From NCBI GenBank assembly GCA_902786925.1, contig CADAEK010000013.1, positions 1-64,000 of the forward strand: 64,000 bases of DNA, read 5' to 3'. This DNA comes from an uncultured Bacteroidales bacterium. GTDB taxonomy: Bacteria; Bacteroidota; Bacteroidia; Bacteroidales; Bacteroidaceae. Below the pieces are notes generated by a model. That model was given only the letters and a program-made list of their open reading frames with translations. It was not told where the DNA came from and made no database searches. Below, piece after piece: positions 1 through 7,201 of the stretch. Within the stretch, counting starts at the first letter, position 1. Each line of letters opens with the position of its first letter. The translations under genes and the position numbers were made by a program.

Positions 1-849
1 GATAACCTTAGCGTAGCAACCGCCCTCGAGGTTGAACACGCCCTCGTCGTCCCATCCGTGCTCGTCGTCACCGATGAGGAGACGCTTAGGATCGGTAGAG
101 AGAGTAGTCTTACCAGTACCAGAGAGACCGAAGAAGATAGCAGTGTTCTTGCCTTCCATGTCGGTGTTAGCAGAGCAGTGCATAGAAGCGATGCCCTTGA
201 GTGGGAGGTAGTAGTTCTGCATAGAGAACATACCCTTCTTCATCTCACCGCCGTACCAAGTGTTGATGATCACCTGCTCGCGAGAAGTAGTGTTGAATGC
301 TACACAAGTCTCAGAGTTCAGACCGAGCTCCTTGTAGTTCTCAACCTTAGCCTTAGAAGCATTGTAGATGACGAAGTTTGGCTCGAAGTTAGCGAGCTCT
401 TCCTTAGTAGGCTGGATGAACATGTTAGTAACGAAGTGAGCCTGCCATGCAACCTCCACGATGAAGCGTACAGCAAGACGAGTAGCCTCGTTAGCGCCAC
501 AGAATGCGTCAACCACATAGAGCTGCTTGTTAGAGAGCTCCTTCTTAGCGATATCCTTCACCTGAGCCCAAACCTCTTCAGACATTGGGTGGTTATCGTT
601 CTTGTATGCGTCAGAAGTCCACCATACGTTGTCGTGGCTCTGTGCATCGTCAACGATGTACTTATCCTTAGGAGAACGACCAGTGAAGATACCAGTCATC
701 ACGTTTACTGCACCCAGCTCAGTCTCCTGGCCCTTCTCGTAACCTTCGAGAGCAGGATTGATCTCAGCCTTGTAAAGCTCCTCGTAAGAAGGATTGTGCG
801 CAATCACTGTAGAACCAGTGATGCCATACTTAGTCAAATCTAATGCCAT
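1..849 (-). CDS. pckA: Phosphoenolpyruvate carboxykinase (ATP), 3' end outside window
   Basis: The enzyme interconverts oxaloacetate plus ATP with phosphoenolpyruvate, CO2 and ADP in the cytoplasm. In Bacteroidota it usually runs in the carboxylating direction as part of succinate fermentation. The first 283 codons are present. The start [12 protein letters not shown] is at 849, and the frame stays open to base 1. Visible motifs are the substrate-binding [10 protein letters not shown] stretch, the P-loop [11 protein letters not shown] and the metal-binding [13 protein letters not shown] segment. The family is about 535 residues long, so roughly the last 250 are missing from the window. A Bacteroidota promoter lies at 961-990, and an inverted repeat sits at the predicted transcript 5' end. 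Confidence 0.97.
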   Translation of the reverse strand, partial: MALDLTKYGITGSTVIAHNPSYEELYKAEINPALEGYEKGQETELGAVNVMTGIFTGRSPKDKYIVDDAQSHDNVWWTSDAYKNDNHPMSEEVWAQVKDIAKKELSNKQLYVVDAFCGANEATRLAVRFIVEVAWQAHFVTNMFIQPTKEELANFEPNFVIYNASKAKVENYKELGLNSETCVAFNTTSREQVIINTWYGGEMKKGMFSMQNYYLPLKGIASMHCSANTDMEGKNTAIFFGLSGTGKTTLSTDPKRLLIGDDEHGWDDEGVFNLEGGCYAKVI

Positions 850-903
850 AGTACTTTTGTTTATTAAAATATATGTGAATAATAAATCTTTCTACCCGCT
901 TGC

Positions 904-954
904 ATTTGGCAGACACCCACAAAAAACCGAAACCTACATTGAAGTCTGCCAAAT
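904..954 (-). promoter_or_regulatory. 5'-terminal stem-loop of the pckA leader
   Basis: Perfect 11-bp arms ATTTGGCAGAC (904-914) and GTCTGCCAAAT (944-954) flank 29 bases. The predicted pckA start site, about 7 bases past the -7 box, falls at about 954, so the stem would begin at the first transcribed bases. It may stabilise the mRNA or serve as a DNA operator; the sequence cannot separate the two. Confidence 0.55.
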
Positions 955-960
955 CAGCTA

Positions 961-990
961 CAAAGATACGCATTTCTCCTTAGTGCACAA
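961..990 (-). promoter_or_regulatory. pckA promoter
   Basis: Read on the minus strand: TTG (990-988), 19 bases, then TATCTTTG (968-961). This matches the Bacteroidota primary sigma consensus TTTG / TAnnTTTG. It lies 112 bases upstream of the pckA start codon. Confidence 0.7.
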
Positions 991-1082
991 TGATTGCTAC
1001 TGCTGATTTTATGTTTTTTTCACCCTTCCGGCACAAAAAGCCAACAAAAGAAGGTCTTTCCGCAAAGAGTTGCAACATTTGG

Positions 1083-1114
1083 TTTGCAATTTTCAACAAT
1101 AATCAGTACCTTTG
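1083..1114 (+). promoter_or_regulatory. Promoter of tRNA-Pro
   Basis: TTTG (1083-1086), a 20-base spacer and TACCTTTG (1107-1114) give a full match to the Bacteroidota promoter form. Transcription would start about 30 bases before the tRNA. Confidence 0.7.
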
Positions 1115-1149
1115 CAGCCGCAAACAGCCCTCCGTGGGGCATTGCGCAT

Positions 1150-1225
1150 CGGGATGTAGCGCAGTTGGTAGCGCACTACGTTCGGGACGTAGGGGTCGGG
1201 CGTTCGAGTCGCCTCATCCCGACCA
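1150..1225 (+). tRNA. tRNA-Pro (anticodon CGG)
   Basis: A cloverleaf folds cleanly: acceptor CGGGATG/CATCCCG, D stem GCGC/GCGC around AGTTGGTA, anticodon stem CTACG/CGTAG around loop TTCGGGA, and T arm GGGCG-TTCGAGT-CGCCT. The anticodon is CGG. The C1-G72 pair is typical of bacterial tRNA-Pro. The discriminator A (1222) is followed directly by an encoded CCA (1223-1225). It has its own promoter and terminator, so it appears to be a single-gene unit. Confidence 0.96.
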
Positions 1226-1231
1226 AGAAGA

Positions 1232-1266
1232 AAGCCCATCACACCGTTGTGTGATGGGCTTCTTTT
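1232..1266 (+). terminator. Rho-independent terminator of tRNA-Pro
   Basis: A 13-bp perfect stem, AAGCCCATCACAC (1232-1244) with GTGTGATGGGCTT (1249-1261), has loop CGTT and is followed by CTTTT. The outer stem AAGCCCATC recurs in two other terminators here (3643-3677 and 36686-36719). Confidence 0.88.
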
Positions 1267-1928
1267 GTGCCTGCCGCCGCAGTTTGCAACATGAGCAGAG
1301 AAAGAAATCAAACTCTCCTCATCATACCATTTACATATACACGGCAAAATATATAGTGGTTCTTCAAGTTATTAGCTCTACCATTTCACCGTTCCGGCTT
1401 GCCCCTCGCGGGGATGGATGATGCCAGAGGTCATTTAGTCGTTTACAAGGTTCGGGTTTTCCCTGCTTGTGCATAGGGAGTATTTCCCTGTTGCATTGCA
1501 AATATAGCAAACAATCTTCCATACAAACAATACCCTCAAGCGCCCGAACCTCACATTTTGCTGATTTTACGATATTTTTTGCATATTTTGCGACTACCTC
1601 ACCCAAAATGTTACAAAATCTAAAACTTAAACCCCTCGATTTCTTGCGATGTATCAAAATTGAACTTCCATCGTAAAGGCAGATTATTCGCATTCTTAAG
1701 CACTCCATACCCACTCGTGAAGCACCATGGAAAGCGTGACTCAATGAATAGTCTGAGGAAGCCACTTAATCTGGTTAATCGCTCCAAAGGGGGCATGTTG
1801 AGTAAAGAGTAAAAGAATAAAAGCAACTCTACACATCATATTTATCCCCGTTCCATTCCCGCCCCCTTCTTCCCTCTAGACAGAGGGGACGAGGGGGCTT
1901 GGGTGAGCGAGGGGGTCTGGATGCCTCT
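1267..1928. other. Gene-poor stretch without a recognisable gene
   Basis: About 660 bases with no convincing coding frame. The open frames present are short, lack a family signature and overlap one another on both strands. A weak minus-strand -7 match (TATATTTG, 1506-1499) and a small CCCCGCGAGGGG-type palindrome (about 1404-1415) are visible, but nothing clearly downstream uses them. Confidence 0.6.
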
Positions 1929-2038
1929 TGTTACAACTGTAACACACCCACTGTAACATTTGTCACACACCCGATGTTACACTTGTAACACACCGTATGT
2001 AACACTTGTAACACAACCTGCTCAAAGATATGTTACAA
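1929..2038. repeat. 23-bp tandem repeat array, GTAACA type, locus 1
   Basis: Four imperfect copies of a unit close to TGTTACACTTGTAACACACC plus three variable bases, then a partial fifth TGTTACA. Each unit contains a TGTTACA...TGTAACA dyad. The period of 23 is not a multiple of three, so the array is not a coding repeat. It lies just past the stop of the 56-residue protein gene at 2102-2272. A second array of the same unit is at 36508-36613. Confidence 0.85.
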
Positions 2039-2101
2039 AAGGCAAAAGAAAAGGGAGAGCCGCTATATGCAGCTCTCCCCCATACCTCAAGCATATAAGG
2101 G

Positions 2102-2272
2102 TTAGTAGGCATCCCAGATGCTCTTCTCTTTCGTTTCGCTATCACCATAGTCAAGGCTTTCGTTGGCGCCAAGACCGGTGGCGTTCACTTTCGGCCCTGA
2201 GGCACAGAGCACCTGCGCCTGCTGAAGTTCTACCACATGCGTGGTGGGTTGGATATATGGTTTCTTGTCCAT
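2102..2272 (-). CDS. Small acidic-tail protein, 56 residues, family unknown
   Basis: ATG at 2272 to TAA at 2104-2102 gives a protein beginning MDKKPYIQPTTHVVELQQA and ending with the acidic tail YGDSETKEKSIWDAY. There is no signal peptide or membrane segment. The main reason to believe it is a second, partial copy: a minus-strand fragment at 36380-36475 encodes the same CASG...TGL..ESLDYGD.ETKEKSIW pattern with several substitutions but no frame break. That is what selection on a protein would leave. I do not recognise a function. The start is preceded by an AT-rich leader without a clear ribosome site, as is common here. Confidence 0.72.
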   Translation of the reverse strand: MDKKPYIQPTTHVVELQQAQVLCASGPKVNATGLGANESLDYGDSETKEKSIWDAY

Positions 2273-2355
2273 AGTAATCAGTTTAATAGTTTATATAAGT
2301 AGATATGGGAGTTAAAGGAGAAAGTTGAAGCAGAAGTTAATTCGCTGCGCTCATG

Positions 2356-2381
2356 GGAGTTAAAGGGGACGATAGTTAAGG
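2356..2381 (+). repeat. Dispersed element GGAGTTAAAnnGGACGATA, copy 1
   Basis: GGAGTTAAAGGGGACGATA at 2356-2374 matches 17 of 19 positions of a copy at 5886-5904. Both lie in intergenic DNA in the same orientation. The surrounding bases 2313-2395 carry further GGAGTTAAAGG-like pieces. Function unknown. Confidence 0.5.
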
Positions 2382-2479
2382 AGAGAGGAGTTATACTGTC
2401 GACTATCAAGGGTCTCACATTCGTCCTGCGCATAGCGCTTAACTCCCATTTTAACTTCACTTTTAACTTTCATTATTCT

Positions 2480-3322
2480 CTATCTCACCACTTTCTTTCC
2501 TTGAATAATATACACGCCCTTGGCGGCTGGCAGACCATTGAGACGGCGTCCCATCAAGTCATAGACGTCTCCGGCCTCCGTTGCAGGTGTCTCGCCCTCA
2601 ACAGAGAGGATACCCGTCGTCTGCTCGCCGTCGCCAAAGTCGAGGCGGAAGGAGCGGAGTTTGGCATTCAGGGGCTGGTTGCCGCCATCCTTCAGCAGGA
2701 AGTAGGCACGGAAGCCTTTCATGTACTGATTACCCTCACTGGGGTTGTAGAGCTTGTTTTCGGCACCCAGAAAGAGGACACACTCAGCATCAGCGGTGAC
2801 TTGAGTCTTGCCCAGCGTGGGAACGAAGTCCACATTGGTGGTCACAGTCGATGTAGCAGTACCGCTGACGGTGGCGAGGTCGAAGGCGCCCACTTCCACA
2901 TCGGTGCTGACCTTCACGAGATAGGGCTTTCCGGCCTCGATGCTGGTGGCATTCTCGAAGTTGAGGGTAAGGGTGTTGTCCACGAGCGAAGAGGACTCAA
3001 GCTCCTTCACAGCTGTGATGCCGGGGGCGCTGATGCCGGCGGCATCAATGCCAACGGGAGAGGCGAAGGTGTTGTAGGAGCCGGACTTCAGCGTGCGCGC
3101 CAGCCAGATGTCTGCCGGGCTGGAGATGCTGCTATAGTCGATTTCCTCATCGTCGTTCAGGTCGGTGTAGTACTCTGCATACAGGTCAATGTCGTAGGTG
3201 GGCATGGAGGCAAGGCTCCACACGGTCTTGTTGGCATTGGGGGTCAAATCAGTCTGTGCCCATGCCCCCTGCGTCACTGCGGTGAGCAGCAGGGCAAGGA
3301 TAGAAAGTAGTTTTGATTTCAT
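2480..3322 (-). CDS. Secreted protein with a short C-terminal sorting-like tail
   Basis: 280 residues with a clear signal peptide (MKSKLLSILALLLTAVTQG, cleavage after GAWAQ). The body is rich in Thr, Ser, Ala and Val and looks all-beta, with no enzyme motif I can name. The last 30 residues (VYDLMGRRLNGLP..KGVYIIQGKKVVR) match the short tail (x-Y-D-L-x-G-R-R-L, K-G-V-Y-I) found at the end of many Prevotella and Bacteroides exported proteins and resembling type IX secretion C-terminal signals. The protein is therefore probably at or beyond the cell surface. It seems to be transcribed alone; I found no good promoter match upstream. Confidence 0.75.
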   Translation of the reverse strand: MKSKLLSILALLLTAVTQGAWAQTDLTPNANKTVWSLASMPTYDIDLYAEYYTDLNDDEEIDYSSISSPADIWLARTLKSGSYNTFASPVGIDAAGISAPGITAVKELESSSLVDNTLTLNFENATSIEAGKPYLVKVSTDVEVGAFDLATVSGTATSTVTTNVDFVPTLGKTQVTADAECVLFLGAENKLYNPSEGNQYMKGFRAYFLLKDGGNQPLNAKLRSFRLDFGDGEQTTGILSVEGETPATEAGDVYDLMGRRLNGLPAAKGVYIIQGKKVVR

Positions 3323-3642
3323 TGTGTATAATTTATAGTTATAGAATTACTGTATATCAGGGTTAACAGGTACGATGCAACAAAAGGACTCGTTTGCCTT
3401 AGCTATGATTGGGATATTAAGGCTGATATAGGTAGTCAAGGTGAGATGTTGTGCTTTCAAGCTTCACGGTGTTTCTCATTCTCTTCGGCTAGCACAACCT
3501 CGATTGGATGCGACAAAGACAATACCTTTTGATAGAACGAACAATGAAATGAATCCAGTAGGGACAACTTTATACACAATATTACCAAAAGCAACAAGGA
3601 TTCAAGGCGGAAGAAGAAAGGGTGTAGAGAGAAGAAAACGAA
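3323..3642. other. Intergenic region without a recognisable feature
   Basis: 320 bases between the secreted protein start and the terminator at 3643. Open frames on the plus strand here only shadow the neighbouring minus-strand gene and have no family signature. No promoter with acceptable spacing was found. Confidence 0.5.
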
Positions 3643-3677
3643 GAAAGCCCATCGCAATGCGGTTGCGATGGGCTTTC
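3643..3677 (-). terminator. Rho-independent terminator after the DUF4890 gene
   Basis: A 15-bp perfect stem, GAAAGCCCATCGCAA (3643-3657) with TTGCGATGGGCTTTC (3663-3677), followed on the minus strand by a T-rich stretch. It belongs to the GAAAGCCCATC hairpin set seen three times in the window. Confidence 0.85.
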
Positions 3678-3722
3678 ATGCCGTGTTATAGTGCTGCATC
3701 AACAGGACACAGCGTGCTGTGT

Positions 3723-4130
3723 TTAGTTGTTGCGTGGACCTCTGCCACCACCAGGACCGCCTTGTCCGAAGCGCTGACGACGAGCCTGCTGAGCCTTTTC
3801 ATAGGCTGCATACTGCTCGGGAGTGAGAATTTCCTTGAGTGCGGCAGCGGTAGCTTCTTGCTGCTTCTGCATCTCTTCGCGGTTGAACTGTGGACGCTCA
3901 CCCTTCTCCTGGGCTTCCTTCATCTTGGCCTGTGTCTCTTGTGCCTGCTTGAGGAAGAGCTCGTACACCTTCTTGTACTGCTCGTCGTTGAGCTGTGCGG
4001 CTTCCTTGACTTGGTCGGCACGGCGTGTTGCCATTGACTCAGGACTGAACTCACGGCGCTGACCGCCTTGCTGTGCAAATGATGCGAGCGAGAATACCAC
4101 TGCCATCATCATCAGGACTAATTTCTTCAT
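3723..4130 (-). CDS. DUF4890 domain protein, periplasmic Spy/CpxP-like
   Basis: 135 residues with signal peptide MKKLVLMMMAVVFSLASFAQ. The mature part is a charged, mostly helical protein of the Bacteroidota DUF4890 family: FSPESMATRRADQVKEAAQL, then LNDEQYKKVYELFLKQ and ILTPEQYAAYEKAQQARRQR. The pattern of two L(T/N)-x-E-Q-Y helices resembles LTxxQ-motif periplasmic chaperones such as Spy and CpxP, so an envelope stress or chaperone role is inferred. The tail is Gly, Arg and Pro rich. A strong terminator follows at 3677-3643. Confidence 0.8.
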   Translation of the reverse strand: MKKLVLMMMAVVFSLASFAQQGGQRREFSPESMATRRADQVKEAAQLNDEQYKKVYELFLKQAQETQAKMKEAQEKGERPQFNREEMQKQQEATAAALKEILTPEQYAAYEKAQQARRQRFGQGGPGGGRGPRNN

Positions 4131-4301
4131 AATGCTTGTGCTTAATTTGGTTAGTTAATGAATTGGTTAATAAGAGAATTGCCTTACACCTAATATGACA
4201 CAGGCAAAGAGCCAAAGGTTTAACACACAATAAAAAAAAAGGTGAGCAAAGGGGAAGAGAGGGAGGAGTTTGCCTTTACCGCCAGCATCTCCTCTCCCTT
4301 C

Positions 4302-4358
4302 AGGGGGAGGCTTAGGAAGGAGCTTAGGGGGGAACTTAGGGGGAGCTTAGGGAGGAAG
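4302..4358. repeat. Short G-rich direct repeats, CTTAGGGGG type
   Basis: Four degenerate units of 11-13 bases (GGCTTAGGAAGGA, GCTTAGGGGGGAA, CTTAGGGGGAG, CTTAGGGAGGAAG) lie directly past the murI stop codon on the plus strand. The plus strand has several runs of three or more G. On the minus strand the same DNA would be the C-rich 3' end of the murI transcript. Confidence 0.6.
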
Positions 4359-4360
4359 CT

Positions 4361-5206
4361 CTAAATAAGTGTGATGCGCTGTGCCACGATGTCGTCGTGG
4401 AGGAACACGCTGGCACTCTCGCGGAACTTGGAGGAAGATTCGGTGGTGTAATACTGGCAGGTACCACCACGGGTGAGCCGCTCCGCCATTTCGGGATGAC
4501 GGTGAAGATAGTCTTCAAGACTGGCGGCAATGTACTGACCTTGAGGAATGACTTTGATGGCAGACAGCTGGGGGTTAGCACTGGAGAGCTGGGCTAACTG
4601 CTGGTTAATCTTGTCGAGCAGAAGGGGATAGTGGGTACAACCAAGGATGATGGTATCGATGAGAGGGTCTTGGGCAAGGAGCTTTTGAAGGGAATCCTTC
4701 ACGAAGTAATCGGCGCCGGGCTTATCGAACTCATCGTTCTCTACCAGAGGCACCCACATGGGACAGGCTTGGCCCACGACGGTGGTACCGGGATAGAGCT
4801 TCTCTATCTCAAGGTTGTATGACTGCGACTTGATGGTGCCTTCGGTGGCCAACACACCGATATGGCGGGTATGGGAGAGCTCACCCACAACTTCAGCCGT
4901 AGGACGTATGACACCAAGCACTCGACGGTCAGGGGCATACTGAGGCAGGTACTTTTGCTGAATGGAACGGAGGGCCTTGGCTGAGGCGGTGTTGCACCCA
5001 AGAATAACCAAAGGGCATCCCAGAGAGAAGAGCTTCTGGACTGCCTGAAGGGTGAACTCATACACCACGTCGAAGGAGCGCGTACCGTAGGGGGCACGCG
5101 CATTGTCACCAAGGTAGATGTAGTCATACTCGGGCATGCGCTTGCGGATGCCGTCAAGTATGGTTAAGCCTCCATAACCTGAGTCAAAGATTCCTATTGT
5201 TCCCAC
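4361..5206 (-). CDS. murI: Glutamate racemase
   Basis: Converts L-glutamate to D-glutamate for peptidoglycan. The N-terminal GTIGIFDSGYGGLTIL motif and both catalytic cysteine motifs, LGCNTASAKAL and LGCTHYPLL, are present. The last gene of the bamA-ompH envelope operon. The start is uncertain. The frame can be extended to a TTG at 5287, but the extra 27 residues (LPVQSRACFLSVASC and so on) are unlike the family. A GTG at 5206, just before GTIGIFDSG, gives 281 residues, the usual length, and is used here. Confidence 0.92.
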   Translation of the reverse strand: MGTIGIFDSGYGGLTILDGIRKRMPEYDYIYLGDNARAPYGTRSFDVVYEFTLQAVQKLFSLGCPLVILGCNTASAKALRSIQQKYLPQYAPDRRVLGVIRPTAEVVGELSHTRHIGVLATEGTIKSQSYNLEIEKLYPGTTVVGQACPMWVPLVENDEFDKPGADYFVKDSLQKLLAQDPLIDTIILGCTHYPLLLDKINQQLAQLSSANPQLSAIKVIPQGQYIAASLEDYLHRHPEMAERLTRGGTCQYYTTESSSKFRESASVFLHDDIVAQRITLI

Positions 5207-5300
5207 TGATAATAACGAGCTTCGCTGAGGTTTGGGGCAAGACGCGACAGAGAGGAAGCATGCTCGACTCTGCACCGGCAGCCACAAACACTAATAATGA

Positions 5301-5867
5301 TTACTTGATGCCGAGTTCAACGAGCACAGCATCGGTGCAGTCCTCCGCCTCGCCTTCACCACTGATGTAAGGGTAGGCATTGGCATCGGTGTTGAGCACA
5401 TAGGCATAGTTGTGGCGCTTGCCCACAGCCGTGATGGCATCATTGAGACGGGAACGGACTGGGGCCATGAGCTCGGCCTCAGCCTTCGTGAGCAGCTCCT
5501 GAGCTTCCTTCTTGAACTGCAGGCTCTGGTCCATCAGCTGCTGAAGCTCTTTCTGACGCTTGAGCATAATGTTCTCGGGGAAAGACTTCTGCCCGTCGAT
5601 GTACTCAGCAAACTTCTTGGAGAACTCCTGCTCGGCACGGTCCATCTCCTGCTGGTAGGTGGTCTTGAGGTCTGCAAGGCTCTTCATGGCTTGCGCATAC
5701 TCAGGCATGGATGTCAGCACGTCGTTGTATGAAAGATAACCGAAGTGCTGGGGTTGAATGATGACCTGCTGCGGTGCCGGAGCAGAAACAGGAAGCACTG
5801 TCTCTTGTGCTGACACGAAGGCAGTACAAGCAGACAGTGCTATCAATATAAGTGTTTTCTTCATCAA
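5301..5867 (-). CDS. OmpH/Skp family periplasmic protein, third paralogue
   Basis: 188 residues with signal peptide MMKKTLILIALSACTAFVSAQ. The OmpH core follows: FGYLSYNDVLTSMPEYAQAM, a long charged helix pair around residues 60-150, then AVGKRHNYAYVLNTD near the end. Skp-type proteins hold unfolded outer-membrane proteins in the periplasm. It is the most divergent of three consecutive copies, with a Pro/Gln-rich stretch (VLPVSAPAPQQVIIQPQ) between signal and core. It lies between the second ompH and murI in the bamA operon. Confidence 0.9.
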   Translation of the reverse strand: MMKKTLILIALSACTAFVSAQETVLPVSAPAPQQVIIQPQHFGYLSYNDVLTSMPEYAQAMKSLADLKTTYQQEMDRAEQEFSKKFAEYIDGQKSFPENIMLKRQKELQQLMDQSLQFKKEAQELLTKAEAELMAPVRSRLNDAITAVGKRHNYAYVLNTDANAYPYISGEGEAEDCTDAVLVELGIK

Positions 5868-5885
5868 TCTTCTTGAAAGTTGAGA

Positions 5886-5904
5886 GGAGTTAAAAAGGAC
5901 GATA
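5886..5904 (+). repeat. Dispersed element GGAGTTAAAnnGGACGATA, copy 2
   Basis: GGAGTTAAAAAGGACGATA, 17 of 19 matches to the copy at 2356-2374. It lies in the 105-base gap between two ompH genes, so it would be transcribed within the operon (antisense orientation). Confidence 0.5.
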
Positions 5905-5972
5905 CTAAGGGCTTCGTGCAGACAGCTCCATGACTATGGTGTCAAGCCTTTCACCCTTTCATAGTCCACTTT

Positions 5973-6464
5973 TTATTTCGCGCCAACCTTAGCCTTCACC
6001 TGGTCAGTGATGTCAATGGCGCTGGTGCCTACATAGGCGACGCCGTTAGCGGGAAGGATATAGGCAAAGCCACCTGCTGCGCCCACTTCCTGAACAGCCT
6101 TCAGCACCTTTTCCTGCAGCTCACCCATCTTGGTCTGCTGAACCTTCTGGAGTTCCTGCTCACAAGTCTGTGCGAACTGTGACAACTCTTCATAAGCCTT
6201 CTGGAGCTCCTGCTCACGATAGGTACGAAGTGTCTCCGAAAGGGTTGCCTTTTCCTTTTCGTAGGCTTCGCTCTTTGTTTGGAACTCCGTCTGCTTGCGC
6301 TGCATCTCCTCAGAGAGCTGCTTCTGCAGGTTCTGGAACTCGGTCTGAGCAGCAGTATACTCACTCATGCCCTGAATCACAGTTTCAAAGTTCACGTGTC
6401 CAATCTTTTGTGCGAACATGGTCATTGGCAGAGCCAAGAGCATGGCTAAAATAGTCTTTTTCAT
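5973..6464 (-). CDS. OmpH/Skp family periplasmic chaperone, second paralogue
   Basis: 163 residues with signal peptide MKKTILAMLLALPMTMFAQ. The family pattern is clear: KIGHVNFETVIQGMSEY at the start, a coiled-coil prong of alternating Glu, Gln and Lys over residues 40-120, and the GGFAYILPANGVAYV closing strand. The predicted trimeric chaperone would deliver outer-membrane proteins to the BAM complex encoded upstream in the same operon. Length matches the family. Confidence 0.93.
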   Translation of the reverse strand: MKKTILAMLLALPMTMFAQKIGHVNFETVIQGMSEYTAAQTEFQNLQKQLSEEMQRKQTEFQTKSEAYEKEKATLSETLRTYREQELQKAYEELSQFAQTCEQELQKVQQTKMGELQEKVLKAVQEVGAAGGFAYILPANGVAYVGTSAIDITDQVKAKVGAK

Positions 6465-6597
6465 TGTTGTTGAGTTATTTGAGTTTTTAGTTTTTAGTTC
6501 TTATGGAAAGCGTAGGGCTCATAGAGGCTGCAAGGTATTGCAACCCTCGCGTCACCCCAAAGAGAAGAATCACCTCTTCCGCAAAGCGGCAAAGGGC

Positions 6598-7110
6598 TTA
6601 GCGTGTGTAACCCAGTTTCTGGAGCACGTCCTCGCTAATGTCAATCTTGGGTGAAGCGAAGATGATGCTGCCTCCTGAGGCGCGGTCGAGAACAAGCTGA
6701 TAGCCTTTTTGGTCACAGATATCCTTGACAGCGTTATAGATCTCGTCCTGAATAGGAGCAAGAAGACTCTGGCGCTTCTTGAAAAGCTCTCCTTCGCTTC
6801 CGAAGTACTTCTTCTTCAAGTCGCTGGCCTCTTTCTCCTTCGCCATAATGGCTTCCTCTGCCTTGGTCTTTTGTGTATCGGAGAGGAACACCGATTCAGA
6901 CTGGTATTTCTTATAAAGAGTCTCAGCTTCGTTGAGCAAGGCTTCCACTTCGCCCTCCCACTTCTTGGACACTTGGTTGAGCTGTTCGTTAGCACGCTCA
7001 TAAGCAGGCACATTCTTGAGGATGTACTCCATGTCAACAAGAGCAAACTTCTGTGCGCTGGCTGCGATAGAGACCAACAGCACGGTCATGGTCAGTATTA
7101 GCTTTTTCAT
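6598..7110 (-). CDS. OmpH/Skp family periplasmic chaperone, first paralogue
   Basis: 170 residues; signal peptide MKKLILTMTVLLVSIAASAQ, then KFALVDMEYILKNVPAYERA, the best match of the three copies to the Skp N-terminal strand and helix. A coiled-coil arm spans about residues 45-120, and the C-terminal strand KGYQLVLDRASGGSIIFAS ends the fold. It directly follows bamA (gap about 90 bases), the order usual in Bacteroidota, which supports a BAM-linked chaperone role. Confidence 0.94.
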   Translation of the reverse strand: MKKLILTMTVLLVSIAASAQKFALVDMEYILKNVPAYERANEQLNQVSKKWEGEVEALLNEAETLYKKYQSESVFLSDTQKTKAEEAIMAKEKEASDLKKKYFGSEGELFKKRQSLLAPIQDEIYNAVKDICDQKGYQLVLDRASGGSIIFASPKIDISEDVLQKLGYTR

Positions 7111-7201
7111 AAGTCTTTTTGCTTTTTGGATTCTTGTTGTATTGTTTGGTTTAATGGGGGTTTGCCTATTCTGTAAGGGGTTTCCCTATATACTCATGAG
7201 G

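Noticed and set aside
58-843. Long plus-strand frame opposite pckA
   Set aside because: It is the antisense shadow of pckA; the minus strand has every catalytic motif of the enzyme.
1093-1347. Minus-strand 84-codon frame containing RDEATRTPDPYVPNVVRY
   Set aside because: It is the reverse reading of the tRNA-Pro gene, a well-known source of false protein entries.
1370-1400. GGTAGAGC-containing minus-strand piece resembling a tRNA D arm
   Set aside because: No matching GCTC arm, anticodon stem or acceptor stem can be formed.
1929-2038. Repeat array as a CRISPR
   Set aside because: Units are contiguous and imperfect with no spacers of constant length, and no cas genes are present.
2278-2460. 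60-codon minus-strand frame before the secreted protein
   Set aside because: Made of GGAGTTAAA-type repeats, no family signature, unlikely composition.
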